DNA of 52,874 nucleotides from Candidatus Schekmanbacteria bacterium (GTDB lineage: Bacteria > CSSED10-310 > JACPHN01). The notes below the pieces were generated by a model. It did no database searches. It had not been told where the DNA came from and saw only the letters and a program-made list of their open reading frames with translations. A program made the position numbers and the translations under genes. The stretch is from the NCBI GenBank assembly GCA_016188575.1, contig JACPHN010000120.1, positions 1 to 52,874 of the forward strand, read 5' to 3'. The first letter of the stretch is position 1. Each line of letters begins with the position of its first letter. This document shows positions 1-8,543 of this stretch, one piece after another.

Positions 1-538
1 CGTCGCGCAGGCCGATCAAGGCCAGCGATTGCGGAAACTGGCGCGGCCGGTCCGGGTAGCCGTCCCGAAGCTGCCGGAGCACGGAGATCAGCGACTCGTC
101 GTAGAGCGCGTCGATTTCGTCGAGGAAGAGCACGACCGGCAACGGAGAGCGCTCGGACCAGCACCGCAAGAGCTCGTTGAGGCGGCTCGCGCCGCTCAGC
201 GACATGTCGAGCGCGCCGGGGCGAAGCGCCTCGGGTAGTTGCCGATGGGCCTGGCGAACGATCGACTCGCACACTGCCGTTACCGCAAATTCGACATCTC
301 CGCCACACGGCTGCGCCGTCTCGCAGCTCGCGTGCACGGCGGCGCAGGCGCCTTCGCGCACCAGCGTCTCTGCGAGGGTGCGAAAGCAGGTTGTCTTGCC
401 GCTCTGGCGCGGTGCGTGGATGACGAAGTAGAGCTGCTGCTCGATGAGCCCGCGCACCTCGGGGAGGCGCTTCTCGGGTGGCAGCATGTAATGCATATCC
501 GGCTTGCAAGGCCCGGCGGTGTTGAAGAAGCGGCCCAT
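1..538 (-). CDS. AAA-family ATPase, 5' part (runs off window)
   Basis: The reading frame is open from an ATG at 538 to the window edge, about 179 codons, so the C-terminal part is missing. A Walker A motif APRQSGKTT lies near residue 45, and a Walker B motif VVLFLDEID lies near residue 140, followed by a sensor-like stretch ending LALIGLRD. This matches stand-alone AAA-like ATPases of the ExeA / AAA-like domain type that are frequent in deltaproteobacteria. The substrate is unknown, and the missing C-terminus would normally decide the subfamily. It is divergent from the M16 peptidase genes, with 424 bp between them. The ATPase fold is well supported; the biological role is not. Confidence 0.82.
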   Translation of the reverse strand, partial: MGRFFNTAGPCKPDMHYMLPPEKRLPEVRGLIEQQLYFVIHAPRQSGKTTCFRTLAETLVREGACAAVHASCETAQPCGGDVEFAVTAVCESIVRQAHRQLPEALRPGALDMSLSGASRLNELLRCWSERSPLPVVLFLDEIDALYDESLISVLRQLRDGYPDRPRQFPQSLALIGLRD

Positions 539-962
539 TATGCGTGTCTCCGGAGTAGCTTCGGGAGGCGACCAAAGCCAATATAGCGTCGCCGCCGGCT
601 CGGGGCCAGCGATGCCGCTCCGAATCCACCGCCTGTCCAAATGCGGGCCGTGCAGAAAGCGCATCGACGATGGTCGACGGCACCCCCTCGAGGTGGTCAA
701 AGACAGGGGTGAACAGGTACGTGGCCGACGGCGCCACCAGGTGTTCGCCTGGCGCTGCTACCTGGCGATGCTCGACGCAGAAGCTGCGGCCCGACGGGTT
801 CGCAGCGCCGTAGCTCTTGACAGGCACGGTGGCGACAGGTATCGTTGCTCGGCATATCTCGCTGGACGCCCGCCCGTCCTTCGCTCACCGGCCGCTGCGA
901 GGCGCTCTCCGCGCTCGGCGCGGCGCGGAGCTCTCTATCCACTCTGTCTTGGGAGCGCGCTC
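539..962. other. Divergent intergenic region
   Basis: This 424-bp stretch separates the minus-strand ATPase from the plus-strand peptidase pair. An open frame continues upstream of the peptidase into this region, but it is rich in Arg, Gly and Pro, ends just before a clear signal peptide start at 963, and looks like GC-driven spurious coding. I see no RNA gene or repeat. Promoters for both genes should lie here, but none stands out. Confidence 0.5.
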
Positions 963-2744
963 ATGAGAACACGACTCCGGTTCGTGGCTGCAGCAGGTCT
1001 CCTCTGGCTGCTCGCATCGGCACCCGCCGTGCCGGCGCAGGAGGCCAAGCTGGCCGTAGAGGAGCATACCCTCAAAAACGGCATGCACTTCCTGTTCGTC
1101 GAACGGCACCAGACGCCAACCGTCAGCGGCGGCTGGGCAGCCCACGTCGGTTCCGCCAACGAGACCTATGGCCAGACCGGTATTGCGCACCTCTTCGAGC
1201 ACATGATGTTCAAGGGCACGACGACGGTCAACACCAAGGATTTCGCGAAGGAGCGGCCCATCATGGAGAAGCTCGACGCAGTGCGCGCCGAGCTCGCCGC
1301 CGAGTATGAGAAAGTGCGCGCCGCCAAACGCCTCGGCGAGTTCGAGGGCGAAATCTATGATCCCGAGAAGGAGACACCCCGAATCAAGGAGCTTCGCGCC
1401 CAGCTCAAGAAGCTGCAAGACGAACAGAGCGCACTGGTCGTCAAGGAGGAGTGGGACGGTATCTACGAAGGCCAGGGTTCCTCGAGCAAGAACGCCTTCA
1501 CCACCAACGACGTCACGGTTTATATCGTCAAGATCCCGGCCAACAAGCTGGAGCTCTGGTTCTGGATGGAAAGCGAGCGCTTGCGCGACGCCGTGCTGCG
1601 CGAATTCTACGCGGAGCGGGACGTCGTCCGCGAGGAGCGCCGGATGCGCGTCGAATCCGATCCCACCGCGGCCTACGACGAGCAGTTCGAGGCGATGTTC
1701 TGGACGGCGACTCCCTATCATCATCCGGTCATCGGCTGGCCCGCGGACGTCGAGTCGATCAGCCGCGAGCAGGGCGAGGCCTTCTTTTCCACGTACTACG
1801 CGCCAAACAACCTTACCGGCGTCCTCGTCGGCGATTTCGATCCCAAGATCGCCCGCGAGCTCGCCGAGAAATACTTCGGCCGCCTGCCCCGCGGCCAGAA
1901 AGTCCCACCCGTGATCGTCACCGAGGAGATCGAGCAGCTCGCGGAACGGCGAATGGCGGCCGCCGCCGACACCAATCCCAAGGTCTTCGTGCGCTGGCGC
2001 ACCGTTCCCGCGATCCACAAGGACAGCGGCGCCTTCAAGGTTGCCGCGGGTCTGCTGCAGGGCCGCGCGGGACGGCTCTACAAGTCGCTCGTCGAGGAGC
2101 AAGGCATCGCGACCGGCGAACCGGGCGCGAGCGCCGGATGGCCGCAGCGCCTCGGCGGGTATATGGAGCTCGATGCGGAGCTGGCGGAAGGTCACGGCCA
2201 CGCGGAGATCGAGGCTGCCCTGCTCGCGGAGATCGAAAGGCTGCGCACGGTGGCCGTGGGCGAGCAAGAGCTGCAACGCGTGAAAAACCAGACGCTCGCC
2301 GACTCCTATCGCCGGCTCGAGGACAGCTTCTACCTGATGATTCAGCTTGCCTACTTCGCCGGGCTTGGCGACTGGCGTTTGCTGGAAACATCGACCTCGC
2401 GGGTGCTCGCCGTCACCGCTGAGGACGTGCTGCGCGTCGCCGCCGCATATCTTACGCCCGAGCGGAAGAACGTCCTTTGGTACAGCCGCAAGGCGGGTGC
2501 ACCTGAGGATCCAGAGCTCGCGGGGCTCGACGCCAGGGGGAAAGGATTCGTCAAACAGGCGCTCGCGCAGCTCGAGGCCATAGCGGATGCCACACAGCTC
2601 GCCAAGGCGGTCGAGGAGCTCCGCAGCATGGGGCAACAGGTCCCCGCGGAGATGAAACCCGCCGTCGACATCGCGGTTCGGCGCGGGGAAGAACGTTTGA
2701 AGAAACTACAGGCAGCGACCTCTTCCGAGGAGGCAAAGCAATGA
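963..2744 (+). CDS. M16 family zinc metallopeptidase, catalytic subunit
   Basis: This is a secreted 593-residue insulinase/pitrilysin-family peptidase. A signal peptide covers residues 1-25 and ends VPA-QE. The zinc-binding motif HLFEH sits at residues 76-80, and the downstream glutamate region VVREERRMRVESDP supplies the usual third ligand. A charged, probably coiled-coil insertion (about residues 95-165) separates the motif from the ASTS-like substrate region; similar insertions are known in bacterial M16 proteins. I chose the ATG at 963 because the signal peptide starts there, although the frame is open further upstream. The stop overlaps the next start (ATGA), so the two M16 subunits are translationally coupled and probably form the usual active/inactive heterodimer in the periplasm. 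Confidence 0.93.
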   Translation: MRTRLRFVAAAGLLWLLASAPAVPAQEAKLAVEEHTLKNGMHFLFVERHQTPTVSGGWAAHVGSANETYGQTGIAHLFEHMMFKGTTTVNTKDFAKERPIMEKLDAVRAELAAEYEKVRAAKRLGEFEGEIYDPEKETPRIKELRAQLKKLQDEQSALVVKEEWDGIYEGQGSSSKNAFTTNDVTVYIVKIPANKLELWFWMESERLRDAVLREFYAERDVVREERRMRVESDPTAAYDEQFEAMFWTATPYHHPVIGWPADVESISREQGEAFFSTYYAPNNLTGVLVGDFDPKIARELAEKYFGRLPRGQKVPPVIVTEEIEQLAERRMAAAADTNPKVFVRWRTVPAIHKDSGAFKVAAGLLQGRAGRLYKSLVEEQGIATGEPGASAGWPQRLGGYMELDAELAEGHGHAEIEAALLAEIERLRTVAVGEQELQRVKNQTLADSYRRLEDSFYLMIQLAYFAGLGDWRLLETSTSRVLAVTAEDVLRVAAAYLTPERKNVLWYSRKAGAPEDPELAGLDARGKGFVKQALAQLEAIADATQLAKAVEELRSMGQQVPAEMKPAVDIAVRRGEERLKKLQAATSSEEAKQ

Positions 2745-4240
2745 CAAGGCGGGCTCGGATTCTGATCGTTGTAACCCTGTCGCTCAGCGGTGTCGTCTCC
2801 GTATCCGGGGCCGGCGAGATCCCTGACCGACCCGAGAAGCTGGTTTTCAAGCCGCTCGAATATACCCCACCAGCAGTCGGTGACGCGCGCTTTCAGCTCA
2901 CCAACGGCATTCCCGTGTTTGCGGTCGAGGATCGCCAGCTCCCGCTCATCACTCTGACCATGCTCATTCGCGGCGGGCGATTGCTCGAACCCACGGGCAA
3001 GGAAGGCGTCGCGGCGCTCACGGGCGCGGCCTGGCGCAAGGGTGGTGCCGGCGACCTCGACGCGCGGGCGTTCGACGAAAAGCTCGACTTTCTGGCGGCC
3101 GAGCTGTCGACTACCTTCGAGGACCTTACGGGGACCGTCCGCCTGAACGTCCTGTCAAAGGACTTCGACCAGGCGCTGGCGCTGCTGGTGGATCTCGTGC
3201 AGCGGCCGCGATTCCAGGAGGACCGCTTTGCGCTCGAAAAGACCGACCAGATTCAACTGCTCAAGAAGCGTAATGACGATTCGTTTGAGATCCAGAGGCG
3301 GGAGATCAACCGCCTCTGGTGGGGCGATGAGTACTGGCGGAACCGGCTGCCGACGCAGGCGTCGATTGAGGCCATCACGGCGGCGGATTGCCGTGCCTTT
3401 CTCGCTCTCCAGCTCGGGGCAGACAACGTCACGCTGGCCCTGGCCGGCGACTTCAATCGCCAGGAAATGGAGCAGAAGCTGAATGGCGCCTTCGGGTCGC
3501 TCGCCAGGCTCGCCTCCCCAGTGCTGCGGCCACCGCGCCCGGAGCACGCCCCTGTGCCGGGCGTCTACATGGTGGACAAGCCCGACTTCAACCAGGGCGG
3601 GGTGGTCATTGGCCATCCGTCGGTGGAGGAAGGACACCCCGATGAGCTCGCGCTGCGCGTGTTGCAGGAAATCTACGGGATGGGCGGAACGTCACGGCTA
3701 TACCTGCGCATCCGCGCCGCCGAAGGCCTCGCTTATTCGGCGTATTCGCGCTTTACCCTGCCACTCGGGGGCATGCCGGGGGCGTTTGTTATTTCCTTCC
3801 AGTCGAAATCGAGCACCTGTATTCGCGCAACGCAAATTGCTCGGGAAGAGCTGAAGCGAATCCGCGAAGAGCTCGTGAGCGACGAGGAGCTCAAGCGAGC
3901 GAAGGCGTCACTCATCGAGACACTGCCGGACTCGTTCGAATCGCCGGAAGTGACGGCGAAGCTTTTTGCGCAGGGCGAGCTGCTCGGCAGGCCGGCGGAG
4001 TACTGGTCCAGCTACGCGGAAAAAGTGCGCGCCGTGACCGCAGAAGAGGTGCTCAAGGCGGCGGCGGCACACATGAAGCCCGAGACGCTGGTGTTCCTCT
4101 ACGTCGGCAACACGGCGGACATTCGCGGTGGCCATCCCGATCATGCCGGAGCCATCGAGGACTTCGGTCCGATCACCATGGTGCCGCTTCGCGATCCGCT
4201 CACACTTGCGGAGCCCGCGGCCACAAGTGCCGCGCATTAG
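2741..4240 (+). CDS. M16 family peptidase-like protein, non-catalytic partner
   Basis: This 499-residue secreted protein is homologous to M16 peptidases but lacks HxxEH: the corresponding segment reads LTGAAWRKGGAG. A signal peptide is present (hydrophobic stretch ending VSVSGAGE). The C-terminal M16 domain is well conserved (GMGGTSRLYLRIR, then EGLAYSAYSRF). In paired M16 systems such a protein supplies the arginine/tyrosine-containing half of the active site to the zinc-bearing partner. The overlap with the upstream gene by ATGA strongly implies a complex. No transcription terminator with a T-run follows. Confidence 0.92.
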   Translation: MTRRARILIVVTLSLSGVVSVSGAGEIPDRPEKLVFKPLEYTPPAVGDARFQLTNGIPVFAVEDRQLPLITLTMLIRGGRLLEPTGKEGVAALTGAAWRKGGAGDLDARAFDEKLDFLAAELSTTFEDLTGTVRLNVLSKDFDQALALLVDLVQRPRFQEDRFALEKTDQIQLLKKRNDDSFEIQRREINRLWWGDEYWRNRLPTQASIEAITAADCRAFLALQLGADNVTLALAGDFNRQEMEQKLNGAFGSLARLASPVLRPPRPEHAPVPGVYMVDKPDFNQGGVVIGHPSVEEGHPDELALRVLQEIYGMGGTSRLYLRIRAAEGLAYSAYSRFTLPLGGMPGAFVISFQSKSSTCIRATQIAREELKRIREELVSDEELKRAKASLIETLPDSFESPEVTAKLFAQGELLGRPAEYWSSYAEKVRAVTAEEVLKAAAAHMKPETLVFLYVGNTADIRGGHPDHAGAIEDFGPITMVPLRDPLTLAEPAATSAAH

Positions 4241-4433
4241 CCGCGCCGCGTCGCTGCCGGCGAGGCGCTGCCGGGGTCGAGGCGGGGGTACCGGAGGTAT
4301 TCCGCCCCGCCGCCCCGCCGCCGGGCGGAGGGTCGCTTGCCGGCGCGTTCCGGGCCGCGCGCACGACGAGCGCGGCGAGTGCCAGGCAGGCAAGCAGGCC
4401 CGAAAAGAGGAGGATTCGCAAGAACGTCAGCAC
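4200..4433 (-). CDS. Possible small membrane protein
   Basis: A short minus-strand frame starting at a GTG (4433) encodes one hydrophobic helix (LRILLFSGLLACLALAALVV) followed by a Pro/Gly/Ala/Arg-rich tail. Its 3' end overlaps the end of the M16 partner gene on the opposite strand by about 40 bp. The hydrophobic helix argues for a real single-pass protein; the weak ribosome binding site and compositional bias argue against it. A longer start at 4484 is possible. Confidence 0.28.
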   Translation of the reverse strand: MLTFLRILLFSGLLACLALAALVVRAARNAPASDPPPGGGAAGRNTSGTPASTPAAPRRQRRGAANARHLWPRAPQV

Positions 4434-4620
4434 GTTTGTGGTCCAGGATGGGGTAGTGCACGGTGCACGACACCTGAATAGCAAGGGTCGTGCCAGACCT
4501 TGAATCCACCACCTGCTCGGAGTCGACGCGAGGGCGAGACGTGTGTCTTTTCGTCGCCGCTGTTTTTGCTGCGAGCTTGCAGCAAACGCGCGCGGACCTC
4601 GGCAGCCGACGCGGTTATCC
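4241..4620. other. Intergenic region between convergent units
   Basis: This 380-bp region lies between the end of the M16 pair (plus) and the end of the acyltransferase gene (minus). Apart from the weak small-membrane-protein frame reported separately, I see only GC-rich inverted segments near 4280-4330 (GGCGGGG and CCCCGCC blocks) that could form a hairpin. I see no RNA gene. Confidence 0.4.
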
Positions 4621-5631
4621 TCACCTCATCGCGCCGGCATTCACCACGTACACGGCCACCGTAGTCGGCCCCGGCTCACCCCACCGGCGTTTGTAGGCCA
4701 TGGGTTGTCCGAGGTCGTAGCTGGTCAGTCCGGCCTCCACCAGCCAGGCGATCATCCGCATCTGCAGCAGGTTGCCCAGTGCCAGCGCGCGCCAGCGATC
4801 ATCGAAGCTGAACTGCAAGCCGCGATACAGGCTGCCGCGAAGGCCTCCATAGATATACCCGACGTCTGCTTCGTCGAGCCGGGCAAAGATCAAGCGCAGC
4901 CGGCTGCGCGCCACCAGGCGCGCGATCATCCTCGCGTAGAACCGCCTCATCGCGCCGCGGTTTACGCCGCGCCCCGCCAGTCCCTTCCAGCTCCGCGCTT
5001 CGATGGCATTGATACGCTCCAGAAGCCCCGCAACTTCGCCGGCGCGCGGGTCGACGATGCGCTCAAACCTGACGCCTGCACCGGCGGCTGCACGTTCCGC
5101 ACGCCGCAGGCCCTCGCGGAATTTCGCCGTTCGCCGCGCCAGGTATCCGTCCACGCCGCCCTCCAGCGCCGCGACGTAGCGCTGCATGGGCGGTCCGACG
5201 GCAACGCGCAAGCCCGCCGGCGTCCGGTGCAGCAGGTGCAACAGCAGCGCCGAGTGCGCCGGGATTCCGGGGAGCACGCCGAGCTGCCACTGCGGGCTCC
5301 GCGCCGCCAGGTCCGCGAAAAACCCATCCACCAGCGCGGCGACATCGCCGCCCAGAAAGGGACACGCAAACCCCCACAAGCACTCGAGCGGTTCGATCAC
5401 CGGTCCGAACCGCTCGTCCGGCCGCACCGCCAGGCACAAGAATCCCTCCCCGACGCGACGAATCCAGGTCTCGCGACGCGCCTGCAAGGTCTCGTGTGCG
5501 GGCGCTACCCAGTCCAGCGAGGAACAGAAACGATCGATCTCCGGACTCGCGTCGACCGCGCGGTCGACCTCGGCTTCCGCGGCCAAGAGCTCCGCGTAGC
5601 TCACCTCCCGAGGCAGCGTCCCTCCCTCCAC
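4621..5631 (-). CDS. FemAB/BioF2-like (GNAT-fold) acyltransferase
   Basis: This 336-residue protein resembles the CelD/BcsL (GNAT_6, BioF2-like) acetyltransferases often found in exopolysaccharide clusters. The conserved core runs from YLARRTAKFREGLRRAERA to the C-terminal FSFDDRWRALALGNLL and YDLGQPMAYKRRWGE segments. It probably transfers an acyl group to a surface polysaccharide or its precursor in the cytoplasm. The start is a GTG, 13 nt after the sugar transferase stop, so it is likely co-transcribed with 5645-8438. The exact substrate cannot be read from the sequence. Confidence 0.78.
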   Translation of the reverse strand: MEGGTLPREVSYAELLAAEAEVDRAVDASPEIDRFCSSLDWVAPAHETLQARRETWIRRVGEGFLCLAVRPDERFGPVIEPLECLWGFACPFLGGDVAALVDGFFADLAARSPQWQLGVLPGIPAHSALLLHLLHRTPAGLRVAVGPPMQRYVAALEGGVDGYLARRTAKFREGLRRAERAAAGAGVRFERIVDPRAGEVAGLLERINAIEARSWKGLAGRGVNRGAMRRFYARMIARLVARSRLRLIFARLDEADVGYIYGGLRGSLYRGLQFSFDDRWRALALGNLLQMRMIAWLVEAGLTSYDLGQPMAYKRRWGEPGPTTVAVYVVNAGAMR

Positions 5632-5644
5632 GTCGCTATCGGCC

Positions 5645-7054
5645 TCAGCCTTCCGGCGACGGGCCCGCGGTCACGATCCGCTTGACCGTCTCTGCAATCA
5701 GCCGGAGGTCCAGGAATATCGAGCGGTTCAGAATGTAGGCCAGGTCGTGCTTGAGCTTGTTCTGCGGGCTGGTCTGGTAGAACCCACGCACCTGCGCCAA
5801 TCCTGTCAGACCGGGTTTGACCATGAGCCGCTGCCCGTACCCGGGAATTTCCTGCAGGTATCGCTCGACAAATGCCGGACGCTCGGGACGCGGGCCGACA
5901 AAGCTCATCTCTCCGCCGAGGATGTTGACCAGTTGCGGCAGCTCGTCGAGCCGGTAGCGGCGCAGGAAGCGGCCAATTGCGGTGACGCGGGCGTCTCCCT
6001 CGCTGCTCAGCGTGGGGCCGCTAGCCACTTCGGCATCCGGGCGCATGGTGCGGAACTTGAGCATCTCAAACGCCTGCCCCCGGTACCCGGTGCGCTCCTG
6101 ATGGTAGAGGACGGGGGAACCCGAGGAGACGCGGACAGCGGCGGCAACCAGGAGCAGCACGGGGGCCAGAGTGACGAGCAGCGCCGCGGCGAGGACGACG
6201 TCGAACAGCCGCTTGGCGCCGAGCTCAAGCGCCGAGGCTGGCTCCGGCAACACCTGAATCAGCGGGATGTCCTTGAGCAAAGTGTGATTCATTCGCCCGA
6301 TCAGAATCTCGAAGCAACTCGGTACAATCGACAGGCGCGTGCCCAGTGCGTTGTTGCGGGTCAGCTCGTCGACCAGGTGGTCCTGCCACGACGGCGGTTC
6401 TGCGAGGATCACCTCGTCGATCTGCTGCGCGCACACGACGCTCAGAATGTCCTCCTTGTCGCCCAGCACCGGTGCACCCTCGACGCTGGTTTCGGGAGCG
6501 GGCTTGTGGCCATTGAGCACGCCCACGACCTCGAATTGCCGTCCGGGAAAGCTCCGCAGCTCGTTCAGGATCTCCCGCGCCTCGGCCCCGGAGCCGACAA
6601 TCAACACGCGCCGTCGCCCGATTCGCTGCCGCAGGCGGTCGCGCACAACCGTGCGGAAAAGCAACACACCGAGCATGTTCAGGGCGCCATGCAGCAAGAA
6701 AATCGACCGTGGGAAGTTGGGATTCTGAACAAAGTAGTAGAATGACACCAGCGCGGTCATTTCCAGGAAAAGAGCGGCAACGACGCGCCGCGGGACGTTC
6801 CAGACCGGCCACCTCCAAAAGTAGTCGTAGAGCCCAAAAGCGTACAGGAGGCTGACCTGCAGACAGCCGACCACCCACAGATAGTGCTCGACGACATCGA
6901 AGCGACTGGCCGGAAGCAGGTCGGCGGCGAGCCCCCCGAAGGTCGTGACGGAGCGCAGGCGGAACGCCAGCAGGTAGGAGCCGAAAGCGATCAGCAGGTC
7001 ACCGGTAATCAGGAGCAGGACGAGGAGGCGAGGGTGGCGCAGCGGCTCACGCAC
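5645..7054 (-). CDS. Polyprenyl glycosylphosphotransferase (sugar transferase)
   Basis: This is a membrane initiating transferase for exopolysaccharide or O-antigen synthesis (WbaP/WcaJ/EpsE-like), which moves a sugar-1-phosphate onto undecaprenyl phosphate. The N-terminal half has four to five membrane helices and a CoA-binding-like Rossmann segment (RRVLIVGSGAEAREIL). The C-terminal bacterial sugar transferase domain carries KRLFDVVLA, FEMLKFRTM, RYRLDELPQLVNIL, GEMSFVGPRPERP and KPGLTGLAQV, all hallmark motifs. I prefer the GTG at 7054, which has a GGAG seven bases upstream; a GTG at 7084 is also possible. Either start overlaps the upstream GT2 stop, so the genes are coupled. Confidence 0.93.
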   Translation of the reverse strand: MREPLRHPRLLVLLLITGDLLIAFGSYLLAFRLRSVTTFGGLAADLLPASRFDVVEHYLWVVGCLQVSLLYAFGLYDYFWRWPVWNVPRRVVAALFLEMTALVSFYYFVQNPNFPRSIFLLHGALNMLGVLLFRTVVRDRLRQRIGRRRVLIVGSGAEAREILNELRSFPGRQFEVVGVLNGHKPAPETSVEGAPVLGDKEDILSVVCAQQIDEVILAEPPSWQDHLVDELTRNNALGTRLSIVPSCFEILIGRMNHTLLKDIPLIQVLPEPASALELGAKRLFDVVLAAALLVTLAPVLLLVAAAVRVSSGSPVLYHQERTGYRGQAFEMLKFRTMRPDAEVASGPTLSSEGDARVTAIGRFLRRYRLDELPQLVNILGGEMSFVGPRPERPAFVERYLQEIPGYGQRLMVKPGLTGLAQVRGFYQTSPQNKLKHDLAYILNRSIFLDLRLIAETVKRIVTAGPSPEG

Positions 7055-8168
7055 GATCGGACTCCGAGAAGCGCGGTGCGGCACTGCGGTCCTGGCGCGC
7101 CAGGCGGCGGCGCGCGAGCATTACCAGCGCCTCCTGCCGCAGGCGGATGGCGGCCAGCACCAGCGCTCCTGCGAAGCGCGATCGCCGGCGCAACAGGTGC
7201 TTGCGAAAATACCTCGCCATCGCGTCGTGTCCGGCGCGAATCGAGGCAATCGGCCGGGCGCCGCGGCTGACGCCGCGCTTGTGAACGACAAACGCGTGGG
7301 GTATTGAAACCACTCTCCAGCCCGCGTTTCCGGCGCGAAAACAGTAGTCGAGATCCTCTCCGAAGATGAAAAAGCCGTCATCCAGGTAGCCCACGTCGGC
7401 CAGCACCTCGCGGCGAATGACCATCGCCGCCCCGCTGACCGCGCCGACGGGTTCCGGCTCGCGCGGCGGACGCGGGGCGTGCAGCCTTGGATCGCGCCAG
7501 TCCGCGGGCACCGGGAGCTCATATGGCACGAAATGCCCCGGGAAAAGCTGGGGCAGACCGAGCAAGGCGATGACGCTGGCCAGCGGCGAGGGCAGAGCGC
7601 GGCGGCACGGCAGTTGCAGCGAACCGTCGGGATTGATGACGCGGGCGCCGGCGATGCCGATGGACTTGTCCCGGTCGAGGCGGTCTGCAAGCTCGCGGAG
7701 ACATCCCGGCAAGAGCTGGGCGTCGGGATTGAGCAGCAGGATGTAGCGGCCAGAGCTGAACCGCACACCGGTGTTGACGGCCGCGGCGAAGCCGCAATTC
7801 GCCGGCATCTCCAAAAACCGCGTTGCCTGCGGCGCGGAATGGAGCGTCTCGGCGGTGTGATCTTTCGAGTCGTTGTCGACGACGATGACTTCGACCTGCG
7901 ATGCGGCAAGGTGACCCGCGTCGCCGGTAGTTTCGGCAGCGACGGACTGCAGGCAGGCGAGTAGATCGGGGAGGCAGCGATAGCTCACGATGACGATGGA
8001 GAAAACCGGCGCGGGCGCGGCGATCGGGGCATCAGGCGCGGCCGCGCGCGCATCGCCCGGCGCCGCCTTCGCCACGCTGTACGGCGCGGCTTCGGCAGCC
8101 GAGCGGGCCGCGCGAGAAGTAAGAAGAAGTGTGCTCGTTGCGGTTATCTTGGCACCCGGCGCCGCCAT
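7047..8168 (-). CDS. Family 2 glycosyltransferase (rhamnosyltransferase-like)
   Basis: This is a cytoplasmic GT-A fold transferase of 373 residues. The nucleotide-sugar site is visible as FSIVIVSYRCLPDLLACLQS, VEVIVVDNDSKDHT and ILLLNPDAQLLPG, and the acceptor region is DDGFFIFGEDLDYCFRAGNAGW, which is typical of WbbL/rhamnosyltransferase-type GT2 enzymes. About 50 Ala-rich residues precede the domain. An AGAGAGG ribosome site lies eight bases before the ATG. It sits between a small membrane protein gene and the initiating sugar transferase, so it likely extends the same surface glycan. Confidence 0.92.
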   Translation of the reverse strand: MAAPGAKITATSTLLLTSRAARSAAEAAPYSVAKAAPGDARAAAPDAPIAAPAPVFSIVIVSYRCLPDLLACLQSVAAETTGDAGHLAASQVEVIVVDNDSKDHTAETLHSAPQATRFLEMPANCGFAAAVNTGVRFSSGRYILLLNPDAQLLPGCLRELADRLDRDKSIGIAGARVINPDGSLQLPCRRALPSPLASVIALLGLPQLFPGHFVPYELPVPADWRDPRLHAPRPPREPEPVGAVSGAAMVIRREVLADVGYLDDGFFIFGEDLDYCFRAGNAGWRVVSIPHAFVVHKRGVSRGARPIASIRAGHDAMARYFRKHLLRRRSRFAGALVLAAIRLRQEALVMLARRRLARQDRSAAPRFSESDRA

Positions 8169-8183
8169 GACGGCGTCCTCTCT

Positions 8184-8438
8184 CTAGGGAGCACTGGATC
8201 TGGGAACTGTCTGCCGCTCGAGCTCGGCGAGCTGTTGGCGCCGGACGTCGACGTCTTGCTGGGACGCCGCGATCCGGGTCCTGATGGCGGCAATCTCTCG
8301 GTCCTGATGATGAATGACCGAAAGGAGGTAGGAAATGGGTGCCACAGCAGCGACCACGAGCGCGACGACGACCGCTCGGATGTGCCGCGCCGGCAGGCGG
8401 CGCACGCCAGCGCCCGCGGCGCCGAGAGGTTTCTTCAC
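8184..8438 (-). CDS. Small single-pass membrane protein with coiled coil
   Basis: An 84-residue protein starts at GTG 8438. It has a basic N-terminus, one membrane helix (about residues 22-42, VVVALVVAAVAPISYLL) and a coiled-coil tail (DREIAAIRTRIAASQQDVDVRRQQLAELERQ). The topology resembles FtsL/DivIC-like or polysaccharide-export accessory proteins, but I cannot assign a family. It is the first gene of the minus-strand glycan operon, 15 nt upstream of the GT2. Confidence 0.65.
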   Translation of the reverse strand: MKKPLGAAGAGVRRLPARHIRAVVVALVVAAVAPISYLLSVIHHQDREIAAIRTRIAASQQDVDVRRQQLAELERQTVPRSSAP

Positions 8439-8466
8439 GCCCCACGCTCCCGCTACAAGGGGTTCT

Positions 8467-8496
8467 TTGGTTTACTCGCTCGCAAGGAGCTACTAT
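8467..8496 (+). promoter_or_regulatory. Possible sigma70 promoter for ldcA-like gene
   Basis: TTGGTT, an 18-bp spacer and TACTAT lie 48 bp upstream of the LD-carboxypeptidase start in the divergent intergenic region. It is AT-richer than its surroundings. The match is modest, so this is only a candidate. Confidence 0.28.
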
Positions 8497-8543
8497 AGTA
8501 GCGCTCTGCAGGTGAGGAATTCAACGCCCGTGGAGATGAGAAC

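Noticed and set aside
504-962. N-terminal extension of the first M16 peptidase
   Set aside because: The extension is Arg-rich and lacks any domain, whereas a clear signal peptide starts at 963.
885-2636. 583-codon minus-strand open frame opposite the M16 peptidase
   Set aside because: It is the antisense shadow of a well-supported gene with HxxEH and a signal peptide; long antisense frames are expected at this GC content.
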